This document shows positions 15,963-24,828 of a DNA stretch of 64,000 nt, one piece after another. Made by a program: the position numbers and the translations under genes. The first letter of the stretch is position 1, and each line of letters begins with the position of its first letter. Source of the stretch: Novosphingobium sp. AAP83 (GTDB taxonomy: Bacteria; Pseudomonadota; Alphaproteobacteria; Sphingomonadales; Sphingomonadaceae); contig NZ_LJHY01000003.1 of assembly GCF_001295795.1 (NCBI RefSeq), forward strand, positions 186,001 to 250,000. Reading direction: 5' to 3'. Under the pieces are notes generated by a model. The model saw only the letters and a program-made list of their open reading frames with translations, was not told the DNA's origin and did no database searches.

Positions 15963-16937
15963 ATGGCTACCTATCAAAACATTTTCACCCAGGTCCAACT
16001 GCGTGGCGAACCGGAGGCTGGCGTTGCCATGGCCCCCGGCAGCGAGCCCCGCATCCAGGCGACCTCCTTCAATCACCTTATGGGCCTGATCGGCCATGCC
16101 CAACTTGGCCCGGTCTATCTAGGCTGGACCGGCGTGGCATCGCTGATCATGGGCTTCTTTGCGATCGAGATCATCGGGCTGAACATGCTCGCCTCGGTCA
16201 ATTGGAACCCCATCCAGTTCGTGCGGATGCTGCCTTGGCTTTCGCTTGAACCACCGGGACCCGAATATGGCTTCAGCCCATTTGTGCCTTTGGCCAAAGG
16301 TGGCTGGTATATCCTTGCCGGGTTCCTGCTGACGTCATCAATCCTGCTGTGGGTCGTGCGGACTTACACCAGAGCGCGCGCATTGGGCATGGGTTCTCAT
16401 GTTGCGTGGGCGTTCCTTTCGGCAGTCTGGCTGTATCTGGTTCTGGGCTTCATCCGCCCCGCCTTTATGGGCAGCTGGTCAGAAGCCGTACCTTTCGGAA
16501 TATTCCCGCATCTTGATTGGACCGCAGCGTTCTCCATCCGGTATGGTAACTTGTTCTACAACCCGTTCCACGCACTCTCGATCGCGTTCCTCTATGGATC
16601 AACGCTCTTGTTTGCGATGCATGGCGCCACCATCCTTGCGGTTGGCCGTTATGGCGGTGAGCGCGAAATCGAACAGATCACCGATCGCGGTACCGCCTCT
16701 GAACGCGCCGCATTGTTCTGGCGCTGGACGATGGGCTTCAACGCCACGATGGAATCCATTCACCGTTGGGCATGGTGGTTTGCGGTGCTGACGACGCTGA
16801 CTGGCGGGATCGGTATCCTGCTGACCGGTACGGTCGTGGATAATTGGTATCTGTGGGCGCAACAGCATGGCTATGCTCCGGCCTATCCCGATACCGGCGT
16901 GGTTGATCCCGCAACATTGGGGAGCGCAGGACAATGA
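15963..16937 (+). CDS. pufM: Photosynthetic reaction centre M subunit
   Basis: PufM pairs with PufL in the reaction-centre core. The 324-residue protein begins [15 protein letters not shown]. It contains the conserved segments [30 protein letters not shown], the His-bearing [14 protein letters not shown] and [14 protein letters not shown], the [12 protein letters not shown] loop with the iron-ligand Glu, and the late helix [11 protein letters not shown]. The ribosome site is AAGGAG. The last codons overlap pufC by 4 nt, so a reaction-centre-bound cytochrome is made in step with L and M. Confidence 0.97.
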   Translation: MATYQNIFTQVQLRGEPEAGVAMAPGSEPRIQATSFNHLMGLIGHAQLGPVYLGWTGVASLIMGFFAIEIIGLNMLASVNWNPIQFVRMLPWLSLEPPGPEYGFSPFVPLAKGGWYILAGFLLTSSILLWVVRTYTRARALGMGSHVAWAFLSAVWLYLVLGFIRPAFMGSWSEAVPFGIFPHLDWTAAFSIRYGNLFYNPFHALSIAFLYGSTLLFAMHGATILAVGRYGGEREIEQITDRGTASERAALFWRWTMGFNATMESIHRWAWWFAVLTTLTGGIGILLTGTVVDNWYLWAQQHGYAPAYPDTGVVDPATLGSAGQ

Positions 16938-17983
16938 GAAATATCCTTGCAATCGCGGGCTTGGCTTTCGCCTCGCTCGCGCTGAGCGCCTGCGAATTGG
17001 CGCCCAAAACCTCGACGCAGAATGGATACCGTGGCACCGGGATGGATACCATCAAGGTAAACGCAAAGCCTGCTGATGCCGATGTTGTGCCGCCGCCACC
17101 CTATGACCAACCGTCAACCGAAGGTCCGCGCGCAGGCGCAGCCTATAAGAACGTACAGGTTCTGGGTGATGTTTCGGAAGAGCAGTTCACCTATACCATG
17201 GCGGCACTGACGCAATGGGTGGCCCCCGAACAGGGCTGTAACTACTGCCACAATCCTGCCAATCTGGCATCGGATGAGCTCTATACCAAAGTTGTCGCGC
17301 GCAAGATGTTGCAGATGACGCGCAACCTCAACCAAAACTGGGGTCAGCATGTGGCCAAGACTGGCGTAACATGTTGGACATGCCATCGTGGACAGCCGGT
17401 GCCAGCCAATTACTGGACTATGCCAGGTGGCGCAAAGAACGGCATTATCGGCAACAAGCATGGCCAGAATGATCCCATTCCAGCCTCGGCATATGCCTCT
17501 CTGCCTAACGCATCGCTTGCATCGTACCTGACAGGTGATCCCAAGATCGATCAGAACATCCGCGTGAATTCGGATGGCATGCACCCGACCACGGCGAACA
17601 AGACTTCGGTCATGGAAACAGAAAAGTCGTATGCATTGATGATGCACGTTTCCAAATCGTTAGGGGTGAATTGCACGTTCTGCCACAATGGCAACTCGTT
17701 CCAGAGCTGGTCGAGCAGCAATCCGCAGCGTGCAACGGCATGGTACGGCGTGCGCATGGTACGTGACGTGAACAGCAACTATATGACCCCGCTAGCCAGT
17801 GTATTCCCGGCCAAGCGTAAGGGTCCTGAAGGCGACACGTTCAAGGTCAACTGCACCACCTGCCATCAGGGCAAGAACAAGCCCATGGGCGGCTATAAGA
17901 TGGCAAAGGACTATCCTGCGCTGTGGGGTCCTGAGAAGGCCGTTGCACCAGCAGCACCAGTTGCGGCTGTAACAACGCAATAA
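16934..17983 (+). CDS. pufC: Reaction-centre tetraheme cytochrome c subunit
   Basis: PufC docks on the periplasmic face of the reaction centre and re-reduces the special pair. The 349-residue precursor has a lipoprotein signal ending LALSAC (Cys20). It contains exactly four heme motifs: CNYCH, CWTCH, CTFCH and CTTCH. Met residues for axial ligation lie in nearby helices (for example MLQMTRNL and YALMMHVSK). The C-terminus is Ala/Pro/Val-rich. It is the last gene of the bchC-puf unit and is followed by a strong rho-independent terminator. Confidence 0.96.
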   Translation: MRNILAIAGLAFASLALSACELAPKTSTQNGYRGTGMDTIKVNAKPADADVVPPPPYDQPSTEGPRAGAAYKNVQVLGDVSEEQFTYTMAALTQWVAPEQGCNYCHNPANLASDELYTKVVARKMLQMTRNLNQNWGQHVAKTGVTCWTCHRGQPVPANYWTMPGGAKNGIIGNKHGQNDPIPASAYASLPNASLASYLTGDPKIDQNIRVNSDGMHPTTANKTSVMETEKSYALMMHVSKSLGVNCTFCHNGNSFQSWSSSNPQRATAWYGVRMVRDVNSNYMTPLASVFPAKRKGPEGDTFKVNCTTCHQGKNKPMGGYKMAKDYPALWGPEKAVAPAAPVAAVTTQ

Positions 17984-17995
17984 GTATGAAGGGAT

Positions 17996-18063
17996 AGCGT
18001 CGCTTTCAGTGGGACGCTCTTTCAAGGGTTCGGCGAGCTTGGCTTGCCGGACCCTTTCTTTTT
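17996..18063 (+). terminator. Rho-independent terminator of the bch-puf superoperon
   Basis: A first hairpin, AGCGTC (17996-18001) with GACGCT (18013-18018), is followed by a stronger one, GGGTTCGGC (18026-18034) with GCCGGACCC (18046-18054, one G-T pair). A run TTTCTTTTT then occupies 18055-18063. This is a textbook intrinsic terminator just after pufC. Confidence 0.85.
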
Positions 18064-18242
18064 GCAATTTGGGTTGTGTTGCAAGGCGCGTGACGCTTGC
18101 CCGGTCTGGCTTTTCCTCGTCACGACGAGGAACTGGCTTTGTTTGCACAACTGCACGAACCCGGCAAACGAGATAGAACCGGTCAACAATTTGGGTTAAA
18201 CAGGCTGCGTTGTAGCGCTCCCCTGCACTGTCGCGCGCAGGG
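18064..18242. other. Gap between convergent operons with one perfect hairpin
   Basis: This stretch separates the pufC terminator from the 3' end of the minus-strand aerR-to-orf88 operon. A perfect 8-bp hairpin, TTCCTCGT-CACG-ACGAGGAA, lies at 18113-18132 and would fall in the 3' untranslated part of the minus-strand message. It lacks a following T-run on that strand. No gene or other signal was seen. Confidence 0.4.
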
Positions 18243-18509
18243 TCAGCTTTTGCGGGCTGACAGATCCGCCAGATGTGCGGGGAATGACAGCGCGAGCGGA
18301 ATTGCAATCCACGGCCAATCGGCACCAACGAGCGCGCTGCGCAGGCCAATCATCATCAACGTGCCAGGAAGCAGCATCAGCACGATACTGCGCTTGGTCC
18401 AGCCGCACCAGCTGAGCCAGATGGCTTCGATTGCAAGGACGGCCAGAATGATATCGGCCGCACGTCCGCTGGCAAACAAAGCCTCAAACCATGGCGTGCC
18501 GCCCATCAC
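18243..18509 (-). CDS. Small membrane protein after tspO
   Basis: This 88-residue protein has three hydrophobic segments: ADIILAVLAIEAIWLSW, IVLMLLPGTLMMIGLRSALVG and WPWIAIPLALSFPAHLADL. It starts 4 nt after the tspO stop, so it is almost certainly cotranscribed with bchP and tspO. It is not a full TspO and I recognise no named family. Its place suggests an accessory role in pigment membranes, but nothing in the sequence defines one. Confidence 0.65.
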   Translation of the reverse strand: MMGGTPWFEALFASGRAADIILAVLAIEAIWLSWCGWTKRSIVLMLLPGTLMMIGLRSALVGADWPWIAIPLALSFPAHLADLSARKS

Positions 18510-18513
18510 AGGC

Positions 18514-18996
18514 TTAGCCGAAAGTCGGATTGAGTTGATTGATTTGCCAGTTCAGCGTGCCCGCAACGGTCACCCAGAGCAGATATGGCACCAGCATGAG
18601 TGCGGCAAAACGCGAGAAGCGCACGCAATAGCCAATAAGCAGCGCAATCGACAGCCAAAGCAGCGTTAGCTCCATAAATGCCCAATCAGGGCGCTGGAGG
18701 CGGAAAAAGATCAAGCTCCAGAGCACGTTGAGGAAGCCGTTTAACGCGAACAGCCCGATCACCGTATCAGAAATACGCGAATTGGGGGCCGCGCGCCACG
18801 CCGCTACGCCAGCAACCGCCACCAGTGCGAAGATGATGGTCCACGCGATAGGAAAAACCGCGCGTGGCGGGTTCCAATCGGGCTTGTTCAATGCTTCGTA
18901 CCATGGACCAAGATCGATAATCGTGCCGCCCAATGTGGCAACGCCCAGCGCGGCGAGCGATGCAATGCTGACCGGCAATATCCAGTTAGGGGTCAT
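18514..18996 (-). CDS. tspO: TspO/MBR family tryptophan-rich sensory protein
   Basis: The 160-residue protein has the five-helix TspO/MBR pattern and its signatures: WYEALNKPDWNPPRAVFP, FPIAWTIIFALVAVAG, the NGFLNVLWSLIFF helix and the C-terminal LVPYLLWVTVAGTLNW. Rhodobacter TspO binds porphyrin intermediates and represses photosynthesis genes in oxygen, so a tetrapyrrole-sensing or -export role is likely. Its ATG overlaps the bchP stop, placing it in the bchG-bchP operon. tspO is a common PGC member in alphaproteobacteria. Confidence 0.92.
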   Translation of the reverse strand: MTPNWILPVSIASLAALGVATLGGTIIDLGPWYEALNKPDWNPPRAVFPIAWTIIFALVAVAGVAAWRAAPNSRISDTVIGLFALNGFLNVLWSLIFFRLQRPDWAFMELTLLWLSIALLIGYCVRFSRFAALMLVPYLLWVTVAGTLNWQINQLNPTFG

Positions 18997-20201
18997 TGCG
19001 CGACAGGCTTAAGGCCCAGAAGATGCGCGCAGTCCTTTATGAAAATGCGCACATGGGCCATAGGATTGGCGCGTACCAGCTTCTTGTTCATGTAGGCCTG
19101 CCAGGTCAGAACCTGCACGTCGCGGTCTGCGCACATATCGACAAACCGCTCGCGCCGCTTGTCACTGGAGTACCAGAAATACTGCATGATTCCCAAGATC
19201 CAGAACACCCGCCCATGTTCACGCAAGAAACTGCGCCGCGCACGCTTAAGCAAGGTGGGATTACCCGTAGCGATGAATGCTTGCGCGGTTTGTGCAGCAA
19301 TCCGGCCGCATACCATGGCATAGTAAATGCCCTCACCCGATGCAGGCGCGACCACTCCGGCGGCATCGCCTGTGACCAGCACATCGCGGCCATTGTCCCA
19401 GCGCTTCAGCGGCTTGAGCGGAATAGGTGCACCTTCGCGGCGCAGGGTTTCGCAGCCCTCCAACCCCATTTCATCGCGCAATTGCTTGACCGCGCCACGC
19501 AGGGAAAAGCCCTTGTTGGCACTGCCGACGCCAATGCTCGCGGTTTCGCCGTGCGGGAATATCCAAGCATAGAAATCAGGCGACAGTTTTCCCTGATACA
19601 GAACATCGCACCGCGTGCCGTCAAAGCCTTCGGGGGTGGTAGCCGGCGATTTCACGATTTCGTGATAAGCGAACACGCACTTGTTGCGTTCAGCGCCGGG
19701 AATGCTTTCGCGCGCTACGCCCGAGCGCGCGCCATCGGCACCGATGACCAGCCGGGTGCGCACCTTGTGCATTTCGCCACCACGCGCGGTGCTATAGCAG
19801 ACGACCGCGCCTTCAGCGCTATCACGCTCAATGTGATCATACGTGCCAATGCGGCGTTGCGCACCGGCAGTTTCAGCGCGCGCCCGCAGCCATTCGTCAA
19901 AGACATCGCGATCCACCATCCCAACATAGCCGATTTCGCCCACCGGCATATCGACCGCGCGGTTTGATGGCGCAACCATGCGCGCCGACCTCGCACGGGC
20001 GACGAGCAAGGATTGCGGAACTTCGAACTCTTCGAGCAGGCGTGGCGGCACTGCGCCGCCGCAAGGTTTGGTGCGGCCTGCGCGGTCTAGCAGGAGGACC
20101 GATCGGCCTGCACGCGCCAGATCCCAAGCAGCGGTTGCGCCTGCCGGGCCTCCACCAATGACGACGACATCGAATTCGACCGCGTTTTGATCATGTGTCA
20201 T
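18993..20201 (-). CDS. bchP: Geranylgeranyl reductase (bacteriochlorophyll synthesis)
   Basis: BchP saturates the geranylgeranyl tail of bacteriochlorophyll to phytyl. The 402-residue flavoprotein has the FAD-binding fingerprint DVVVIGGGPAGATAAWDLA, the CGGAVPPRLLEEF segment, VIGADGARSGVARE and the second flavin loop VLVTGDAAGVVAPASGEGI. This is the geranylgeranyl-reductase pattern. The start overlaps the upstream MFS gene by ATGA, so translation is coupled. The gene lies on the opposite strand to the puf unit. Confidence 0.95.
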   Translation of the reverse strand: MTHDQNAVEFDVVVIGGGPAGATAAWDLARAGRSVLLLDRAGRTKPCGGAVPPRLLEEFEVPQSLLVARARSARMVAPSNRAVDMPVGEIGYVGMVDRDVFDEWLRARAETAGAQRRIGTYDHIERDSAEGAVVCYSTARGGEMHKVRTRLVIGADGARSGVARESIPGAERNKCVFAYHEIVKSPATTPEGFDGTRCDVLYQGKLSPDFYAWIFPHGETASIGVGSANKGFSLRGAVKQLRDEMGLEGCETLRREGAPIPLKPLKRWDNGRDVLVTGDAAGVVAPASGEGIYYAMVCGRIAAQTAQAFIATGNPTLLKRARRSFLREHGRVFWILGIMQYFWYSSDKRRERFVDMCADRDVQVLTWQAYMNKKLVRANPMAHVRIFIKDCAHLLGLKPVAQ

Positions 20202-21514
20202 ATCTGGACAGACCTTTGATTTTCAGTCCGGTGCCGGACTGTTGCTACGCGCATGGCGAGCAATGCGGACAGGATGAACAGGCCTGCCTCCACGGCGAAA
20301 ATGAGCTGGAAGGCCATGCCATCACGCCCCATCGCATTTCGGGCTATATCGACGCCCATCGCGCCCGATAGCCCACCAAGGCCAAACGCAATCGCTTGCG
20401 CGGTGCCCCAAACGCCCATGCGCACGCCTTCACGCGTACGCTTTCCTGCGCCAGCCAGCCCCATCATCGATCCGATGGCCGCGACGGCAAAGGCGCCGTT
20501 GAAAAATCCAAGTGCCGCAACATTGGCGGTCAGCGGCCAGCCTGCTCCATAGCCTGCGGCCATCGCCAATCCGGCAAGGGCGAGCGCTGAGCCGATACAG
20601 CCCAGCATCGTCCAAACGCGCAATTCCACCGGCGTCCGCCCTGCAAAAGCGCTGCCGCCAAGGCCTGTCACAATCATGCCGATCAATACGCCAGCGTGCT
20701 GAACACCGGAAAGGCTGGTAGATTGGCCCGGCGTCATGGCAAAAACCAGTCCGGCAAACGGTTCGAGGATAAGGTCTTGCATGCTGTAGGCCAGCATCGA
20801 GACGAAGATGAATGCGGTGAAACGGCGGGCTTCGGGTTCTTCGTAAATCTCGCGCAACGCTTCGGCAAAATTGGGCGGAGGACCATCACCATCACGTTGC
20901 ACCATCTGTAACGCTGGCGTTTCCAGCCGGAAGATCGCCGCGCTGGAAACCACCAGCGCCGCCAGAACCACGCCGCTGGCAACCATCATCAACCGCTGTT
21001 CAGAATAAGGATCAAGCATCGCTCCTGCTGTCGCTGCTGAAATCACGATACCCATGACCATCATGATCCAGGTAGTTGCGGCAGCGGCGGCGCGCCGTTC
21101 AGGTGCAACGCTTGATGCCAAAATGGCGAGCATGGATGTGCCGGCCGCGCCAACACCAGCACCAATGAAGGTGAATGCGATCACGGCCAATGTCAGCCCG
21201 AGCGTGCGATCATTTGCAAGCATGGTTGTGCCATACACCGCGAGCATTGCACCAAGACCAAGGACCACCATACCGGCCAGAACCCAAGGCGTGCGGCGGC
21301 GACCCATGTCAGAGCCGTGCCCCCAGATCGGGCGGGAAAGCTGCACGGCATAGTGCCACGCGACAAGCCCTGCGGGAATAGCGGCGGCAAGCCCGTATTC
21401 GAGCACCATCAGGCGGTTAAGCAAGGACGTGGCAAGCATGACCATCGCCCCGATCGAGGCCTGGACAAGACCCAGCCGAATAATTGAAAGCCAGCCGAAC
21501 CCGCGCTGCATCAC
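20198..21514 (-). CDS. PucC/Bch2-family MFS protein between bchG and bchP
   Basis: This 438-residue protein has about twelve membrane segments and the conserved blocks of the LhaA/PucC/Bch2 family: NRLMVLEYGLAAAIPAGLVA near the start, RRTPWVLAGM in loop 2-3, SAEP-like MQDLILEPFAGLVF, and MGVWGTAQAIAFGLGGL. In Rhodobacter the equivalent gene lies between bchG and bchP (orf428/bch2). These proteins act in pigment delivery or antenna assembly. It overlaps both neighbours by 4 nt. The paralogue LhaA is encoded at 33716-35140. Confidence 0.9.
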   Translation of the reverse strand: MMQRGFGWLSIIRLGLVQASIGAMVMLATSLLNRLMVLEYGLAAAIPAGLVAWHYAVQLSRPIWGHGSDMGRRRTPWVLAGMVVLGLGAMLAVYGTTMLANDRTLGLTLAVIAFTFIGAGVGAAGTSMLAILASSVAPERRAAAAATTWIMMVMGIVISAATAGAMLDPYSEQRLMMVASGVVLAALVVSSAAIFRLETPALQMVQRDGDGPPPNFAEALREIYEEPEARRFTAFIFVSMLAYSMQDLILEPFAGLVFAMTPGQSTSLSGVQHAGVLIGMIVTGLGGSAFAGRTPVELRVWTMLGCIGSALALAGLAMAAGYGAGWPLTANVAALGFFNGAFAVAAIGSMMGLAGAGKRTREGVRMGVWGTAQAIAFGLGGLSGAMGVDIARNAMGRDGMAFQLIFAVEAGLFILSALLAMRVATVRHRTENQRSVQI

Positions 21515-22413
21515 AGATATCCCCCGAGGCCGAGCGAGGCGGCCATCATTCCCGAAACATAAAGCGAAACCCCCGTGGCATTATACCAGGGCGCATAGCG
21601 CGCCGGGGCCGAAACCAGCCGCGGCATCAAGGCCAATTGCACGATCAGCAGCACGGCCACGGCGACCGCGGAGATCATATGCCCCCACGCCAGCATCAGC
21701 GCGACAACAACCGCCTGCGGCAATGCCATGACCACACAAGCCAGCACGGCGGCAGGCCGTTCGCCCATCACGACGGGCAATGACCGCAAGCCGGTGGCAC
21801 GATCACCTTCGACTGCTTTGAAATCATTGAGCGTCATGATGCCGTGCGCACCGACGCTGTAGAGGACCAGCGTGATCAGGATGTGCGACGCAGGCAAAGC
21901 ACCTGCCATAACGGCAGTGCCGGTAAACCAGCTCAACCCTTCATATGTCAGGGCGACAACCGCCGGACCAATCCAGCCGCTGGTCTTGAAGCGGAACGGC
22001 GGCGCGCTATACGCCCAAGCGCAGATCAACCCAACGAAGGTTGCAGCCAGAACCCAGCGCCCCGTCATCGCCGCAACCGCTAGCGATACCACCGTCCAGA
22101 TCACCGCAATGGCAAGCCCCCACCTGCCCGCAATCCGGCCTGAGGGAATCGGACGATTTGGTTCGTTGATCGCATCTACGTGACGGTCAAACCAATCATT
22201 CACCGCTTGGCTTGTACCGCAAACCAATGGTCCGGTCAGAGCAATGCCTGCTAGCAAAAACGCCCAGCGACTAGTGATCGGAACGCCCGACGATACGACG
22301 CCGCAGAGCAACGCCCACATCGGCGGAAACCAAGTGATTGGCTTGAGAAGTTCCAAGATATCGCGAAACGCCGGAGGCGGGCTTACCTTAGTAGAGACTG
22401 CCGATTGTGCCAT
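21511..22413 (-). CDS. bchG: Bacteriochlorophyll synthase (prenyltransferase)
   Basis: BchG attaches the isoprenoid alcohol to bacteriochlorophyllide a. The 300-residue membrane protein belongs to the UbiA superfamily. It has both Asp-rich motifs: NDWFDRHVDAINEPNRPIPS after the second helix and NDFKAVEGDRATGLRSLP in the second half. The first helix pair starts at LKPITWFPPMWAL, typical of chlorophyll synthases. No strong ribosome site is visible before ATG 22413. Downstream genes bch2, bchP and tspO are joined by overlaps, so bchG leads this sub-operon behind a degenerate PpsR site. Confidence 0.95.
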   Translation of the reverse strand: MAQSAVSTKVSPPPAFRDILELLKPITWFPPMWALLCGVVSSGVPITSRWAFLLAGIALTGPLVCGTSQAVNDWFDRHVDAINEPNRPIPSGRIAGRWGLAIAVIWTVVSLAVAAMTGRWVLAATFVGLICAWAYSAPPFRFKTSGWIGPAVVALTYEGLSWFTGTAVMAGALPASHILITLVLYSVGAHGIMTLNDFKAVEGDRATGLRSLPVVMGERPAAVLACVVMALPQAVVVALMLAWGHMISAVAVAVLLIVQLALMPRLVSAPARYAPWYNATGVSLYVSGMMAASLGLGGYL

Positions 22414-22416
22414 TCC

Positions 22417-22473
22417 AACAGGCTACGCCTGACAGACAAAAGCGTCAAATTAATTTGACACTCGAAGTGTCAA
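22417..22473 (-). promoter_or_regulatory. bchG promoter region with a degenerate PpsR operator and a perfect palindrome
   Basis: CGTCAAATTAATTTGACA (22443-22460) matches the PpsR consensus except for its first base. An 18-bp block exactly 8 bp away (22417-22434) keeps one ACA half-site and forms the small palindrome CAGGC-TAC-GCCTG. Overlapping on the other side is a perfect 19-bp palindrome, TTGACACT-CGA-AGTGTCAA (22455-22473), which contains the ppsR stop codon. The arrangement suggests that bchG-bchP is controlled separately from ppsR. Confidence 0.5.
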
Positions 22474-23888
22474 TCTGTTGCATCAACAAGATTGCCAAGG
22501 CCGTAGCGATGCAATTTGGAATAAAGGCTTTGGCGGCTTAAACCAAGGATTTCGGCGGCAGAAGCACGATTGTTGGTCGTGTATTCAAGCGCCGCTTCTA
22601 TGCAGAGCCGTTCGATCAGATCGGTGCTTTCGCGCACGATATCTTTCAACGACATGCGTCCGACCAGTTCGGTCAACTGTTCAACCGAACGCGGGGTATC
22701 ATTGGGTGCTGGCAAATCGCGCAAACGGCGGCCAATCGGGCGAATCACAAAACCATGGGCGGGATGATCGCCACCGGTACGCACGGCGGAAAGCTCTACT
22801 GGCTCACCCTCAAATCCATCGCTTGCACCGATCACGGTGGTAACATTGCGGGCAATATCGTGCTTGGCCAGTTGGCCGTCGATCATGTCGAGGCCGATGC
22901 CGGGTCGTCCGACAAACTCACTCAGCGGTCGCCCGCGAATTTGATCAACGGTAGCTGCGCCAACGAGTTCTACAAATGCGGCATTGGCCACCTGGATGAC
23001 CAAGCTTTCATCTGTCAGCACGAACGCATCGGGCATCGATTCGATGACACCGAGGGTTGCGGCAGATGTCTCGCCCGCAATCCTGTTGGCGCTGGCCAGG
23101 CGGATGAGCAGGAAGTGCCCGCCGCGTTGGCGGAAGCCGCTGGCAGACAGAAGCACTTTTTCGCCACCATCAACAGGCTCTGCATCAATCGGTTGCACAC
23201 TGCTCGACACCATGACCGAGCCGAGAAAAGCGATCAACGGTTCACGCGCAGGCTTAGAGAATAGCGCTGTGAATTTGCCGCCCTGCAATGTGCCCGGTTT
23301 TGCCCCAAACAGCTTATGTGCTGCGGGATTGGCTTCACGGACCCGGTATGTATCAGCGTCAATGATGATCACCGGCTCTGCCGATTGATCAAACAGCAAA
23401 CGATAGCGCGATTCGAGTTGGCGCAGTTGCAGGTAATCTCGTTCAAGGGATTGCTGTGCTTGCAACAATCGCTGTTGCAAGGCAGCTGCATCGCGCATGT
23501 CACGCCCGAAGGCGATACACCCCGCACCTTCACCCAAGCTGACAACGGAATAGCGTACGGGCACATTGCCATCGGTGGTATTGTGAGTCACCTGTCGCCA
23601 GTGCTGCGTCATACCTTTGTGTGCACTGGCCAACATATCGACAATTTTGGGTTTGCTTTCGACCGTAACCGTATCAATCCAAGCACGCCCGACAAATGTT
23701 GTAAAAGCAGAGAAGTCGGCAAGATCGGCGGTGACGTCAACAATCGTGCCAGCTTCATCAATCACGAACGCGACGTCACCAGCGAGCATGGCAAACTTGG
23801 CCACGGCTTCGCTGCCCACCGATTTGAAATGCCGGTCTAGACTTGCGAAAGGTCGTTTGCCTTCGATGCTATTTTTTGGCGCTGGCAT
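22470..23888 (-). CDS. ppsR: PpsR/CrtJ transcriptional regulator of photosynthesis genes
   Basis: PpsR represses (in some species also activates) bch, crt and puf genes according to oxygen and light. The 472-residue protein has an N-terminal PAS domain (about residues 35-130), a glutamine-rich coiled linker with QQRLLQAQQSLERDYLQLRQ, two further PAS domains (about 165-270 and 285-390), and a C-terminal Fis-type helix-turn-helix NRASAAEILGLSRQSLYSKL. A cysteine just before the HTH (ERLCIEAALE) is in the place of the redox-active CrtJ Cys420. ATG 23888 gives the usual MPAPKN-like start; a TTG 21 nt upstream would overlap aerR. It lies 13 nt after aerR. Confidence 0.93.
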   Translation of the reverse strand: MPAPKNSIEGKRPFASLDRHFKSVGSEAVAKFAMLAGDVAFVIDEAGTIVDVTADLADFSAFTTFVGRAWIDTVTVESKPKIVDMLASAHKGMTQHWRQVTHNTTDGNVPVRYSVVSLGEGAGCIAFGRDMRDAAALQQRLLQAQQSLERDYLQLRQLESRYRLLFDQSAEPVIIIDADTYRVREANPAAHKLFGAKPGTLQGGKFTALFSKPAREPLIAFLGSVMVSSSVQPIDAEPVDGGEKVLLSASGFRQRGGHFLLIRLASANRIAGETSAATLGVIESMPDAFVLTDESLVIQVANAAFVELVGAATVDQIRGRPLSEFVGRPGIGLDMIDGQLAKHDIARNVTTVIGASDGFEGEPVELSAVRTGGDHPAHGFVIRPIGRRLRDLPAPNDTPRSVEQLTELVGRMSLKDIVRESTDLIERLCIEAALEYTTNNRASAAEILGLSRQSLYSKLHRYGLGNLVDATD

Positions 23889-23901
23889 GTTCTGTTGCAG
23901 A

Positions 23902-24828
23902 CTAAGCAAAGGAAAGATCGAGTCGGCCCGATCCTGTGATTTTCAATTCGGCCAATGCCAAAAAGGAGCACGCATCTGGCGCTGTGCCATCAGCATCCAC
24001 CGCAGCAACAATTCCGGGATCGTCGTTGACCATTCGTCCGCCGATGAAAATTTTGGTCTTGGGTGACCGGGAAACGCTACGAATAGCCGAGATCAGTTCT
24101 TTCAGCGCTCCGGTAGGACAATCGCTACTTATGGTCAATCCTACCAAGTCGAAATGTTGCTCTGCGACTATTTGCAGCAATTCCTTGCGTCTAGGTTCTA
24201 TCAAAACATCCGTTTGCCAACCGTTGCGCGCAAACACCTCTTCAATCATCAATGCGCCGAAACTGTGGTCATCCCCCGGCATGGACAAGAACAGAGCGGA
24301 ACGCGCCGGATCTTTTGGGCCTACCGTTGATGGAAAGCATATTGCGATCTCGCGCATGACTTCCTGAAGCCGCCACAAACCCATGGAAACATCAAGAAAA
24401 TCGCAGCCATCTTCCTCCCAAAGCTCTCCAAGCTTGCGCGCGGAAGGTGCCAATAGATCAACATAGATCGATTCCACCGCGACACCGCGTGCCAAATAAG
24501 CTTCGACAACAGTCAAAAGCTCATCTGCTTCCAGTGCCAAAGGAAGCGATGCAAAGTTGGCTGCATCTTCAGGATCAATAGTTTGCACGCTATCCGGGAT
24601 TTGTGGCGGTCCATCAAGCGAGTGAGCCATAAGCAATCGCGGTATGATCTGCTCTACGATCAAATTGTCCCAAGGAACTGGGGGCAGTGATCGCCCTGAA
24701 TGATTTGGGCCTGACTGATTTGAGCCTGTATGATTTGGCCACGCACGAGACCTGCCAAAATTCGACCGAGATGCCGAAGACGACCTGCTTTGCCTATTCG
24801 GCGATCCTGCACCCATTACCGATGCCAT
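23902..24828 (-). CDS. aerR: AerR/PpaA cobalamin-binding antirepressor
   Basis: Next to ppsR, this 308-residue protein is the expected AerR/PpaA regulator, which binds cobalamin and modulates PpsR/CrtJ. It has a helical domain with GELWEEDGCDFLDVSMG and a B12 domain with the D-x-H-x-x-G signature in SMPGDDHSFGALM, then GLTISSDCP and FIGGRMV. The start at 24828 is decided by a very strong ribosome site, GGGGGAGG, 6 nt before it; the frame is open 49 codons further but lacks a site. The first 55 residues are a Ser/Asn/Gly/Arg-rich tail with a pentapeptide repeat from a 15-bp DNA repeat. Its divergent neighbour is bchF. Confidence 0.88.
   Translation of the reverse strand: MASVMGAGSPNRQSRSSSASRSNFGRSRAWPNHTGSNQSGPNHSGRSLPPVPWDNLIVEQIIPRLLMAHSLDGPPQIPDSVQTIDPEDAANFASLPLALEADELLTVVEAYLARGVAVESIYVDLLAPSARKLGELWEEDGCDFLDVSMGLWRLQEVMREIAICFPSTVGPKDPARSALFLSMPGDDHSFGALMIEEVFARNGWQTDVLIEPRRKELLQIVAEQHFDLVGLTISSDCPTGALKELISAIRSVSRSPKTKIFIGGRMVNDDPGIVAAVDADGTAPDACSFLALAELKITGSGRLDLSFA
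24701..24740 (-). repeat. 15-bp tandem repeat in the aerR 5' coding region
   Basis: TGATTTGGGCCTGAC (24701-24715) and TGATTTGAGCCTGTA (24716-24730) are followed by a partial third copy TGATTTGGCC (24731-24740). On the coding strand they encode the pentapeptides PNHTG, SNQSG and PNHSG in a disordered N-terminal tail. Copy number could vary by slippage without a frameshift, because the unit is 15 bp. Confidence 0.7.

Noticed and set aside
20190..20210. TGT...ACA element at the bchP start
   Set aside because: The spacing is 11 or 9 bases, not 12, and it lies inside the overlap of two coding regions; no promoter is expected there.
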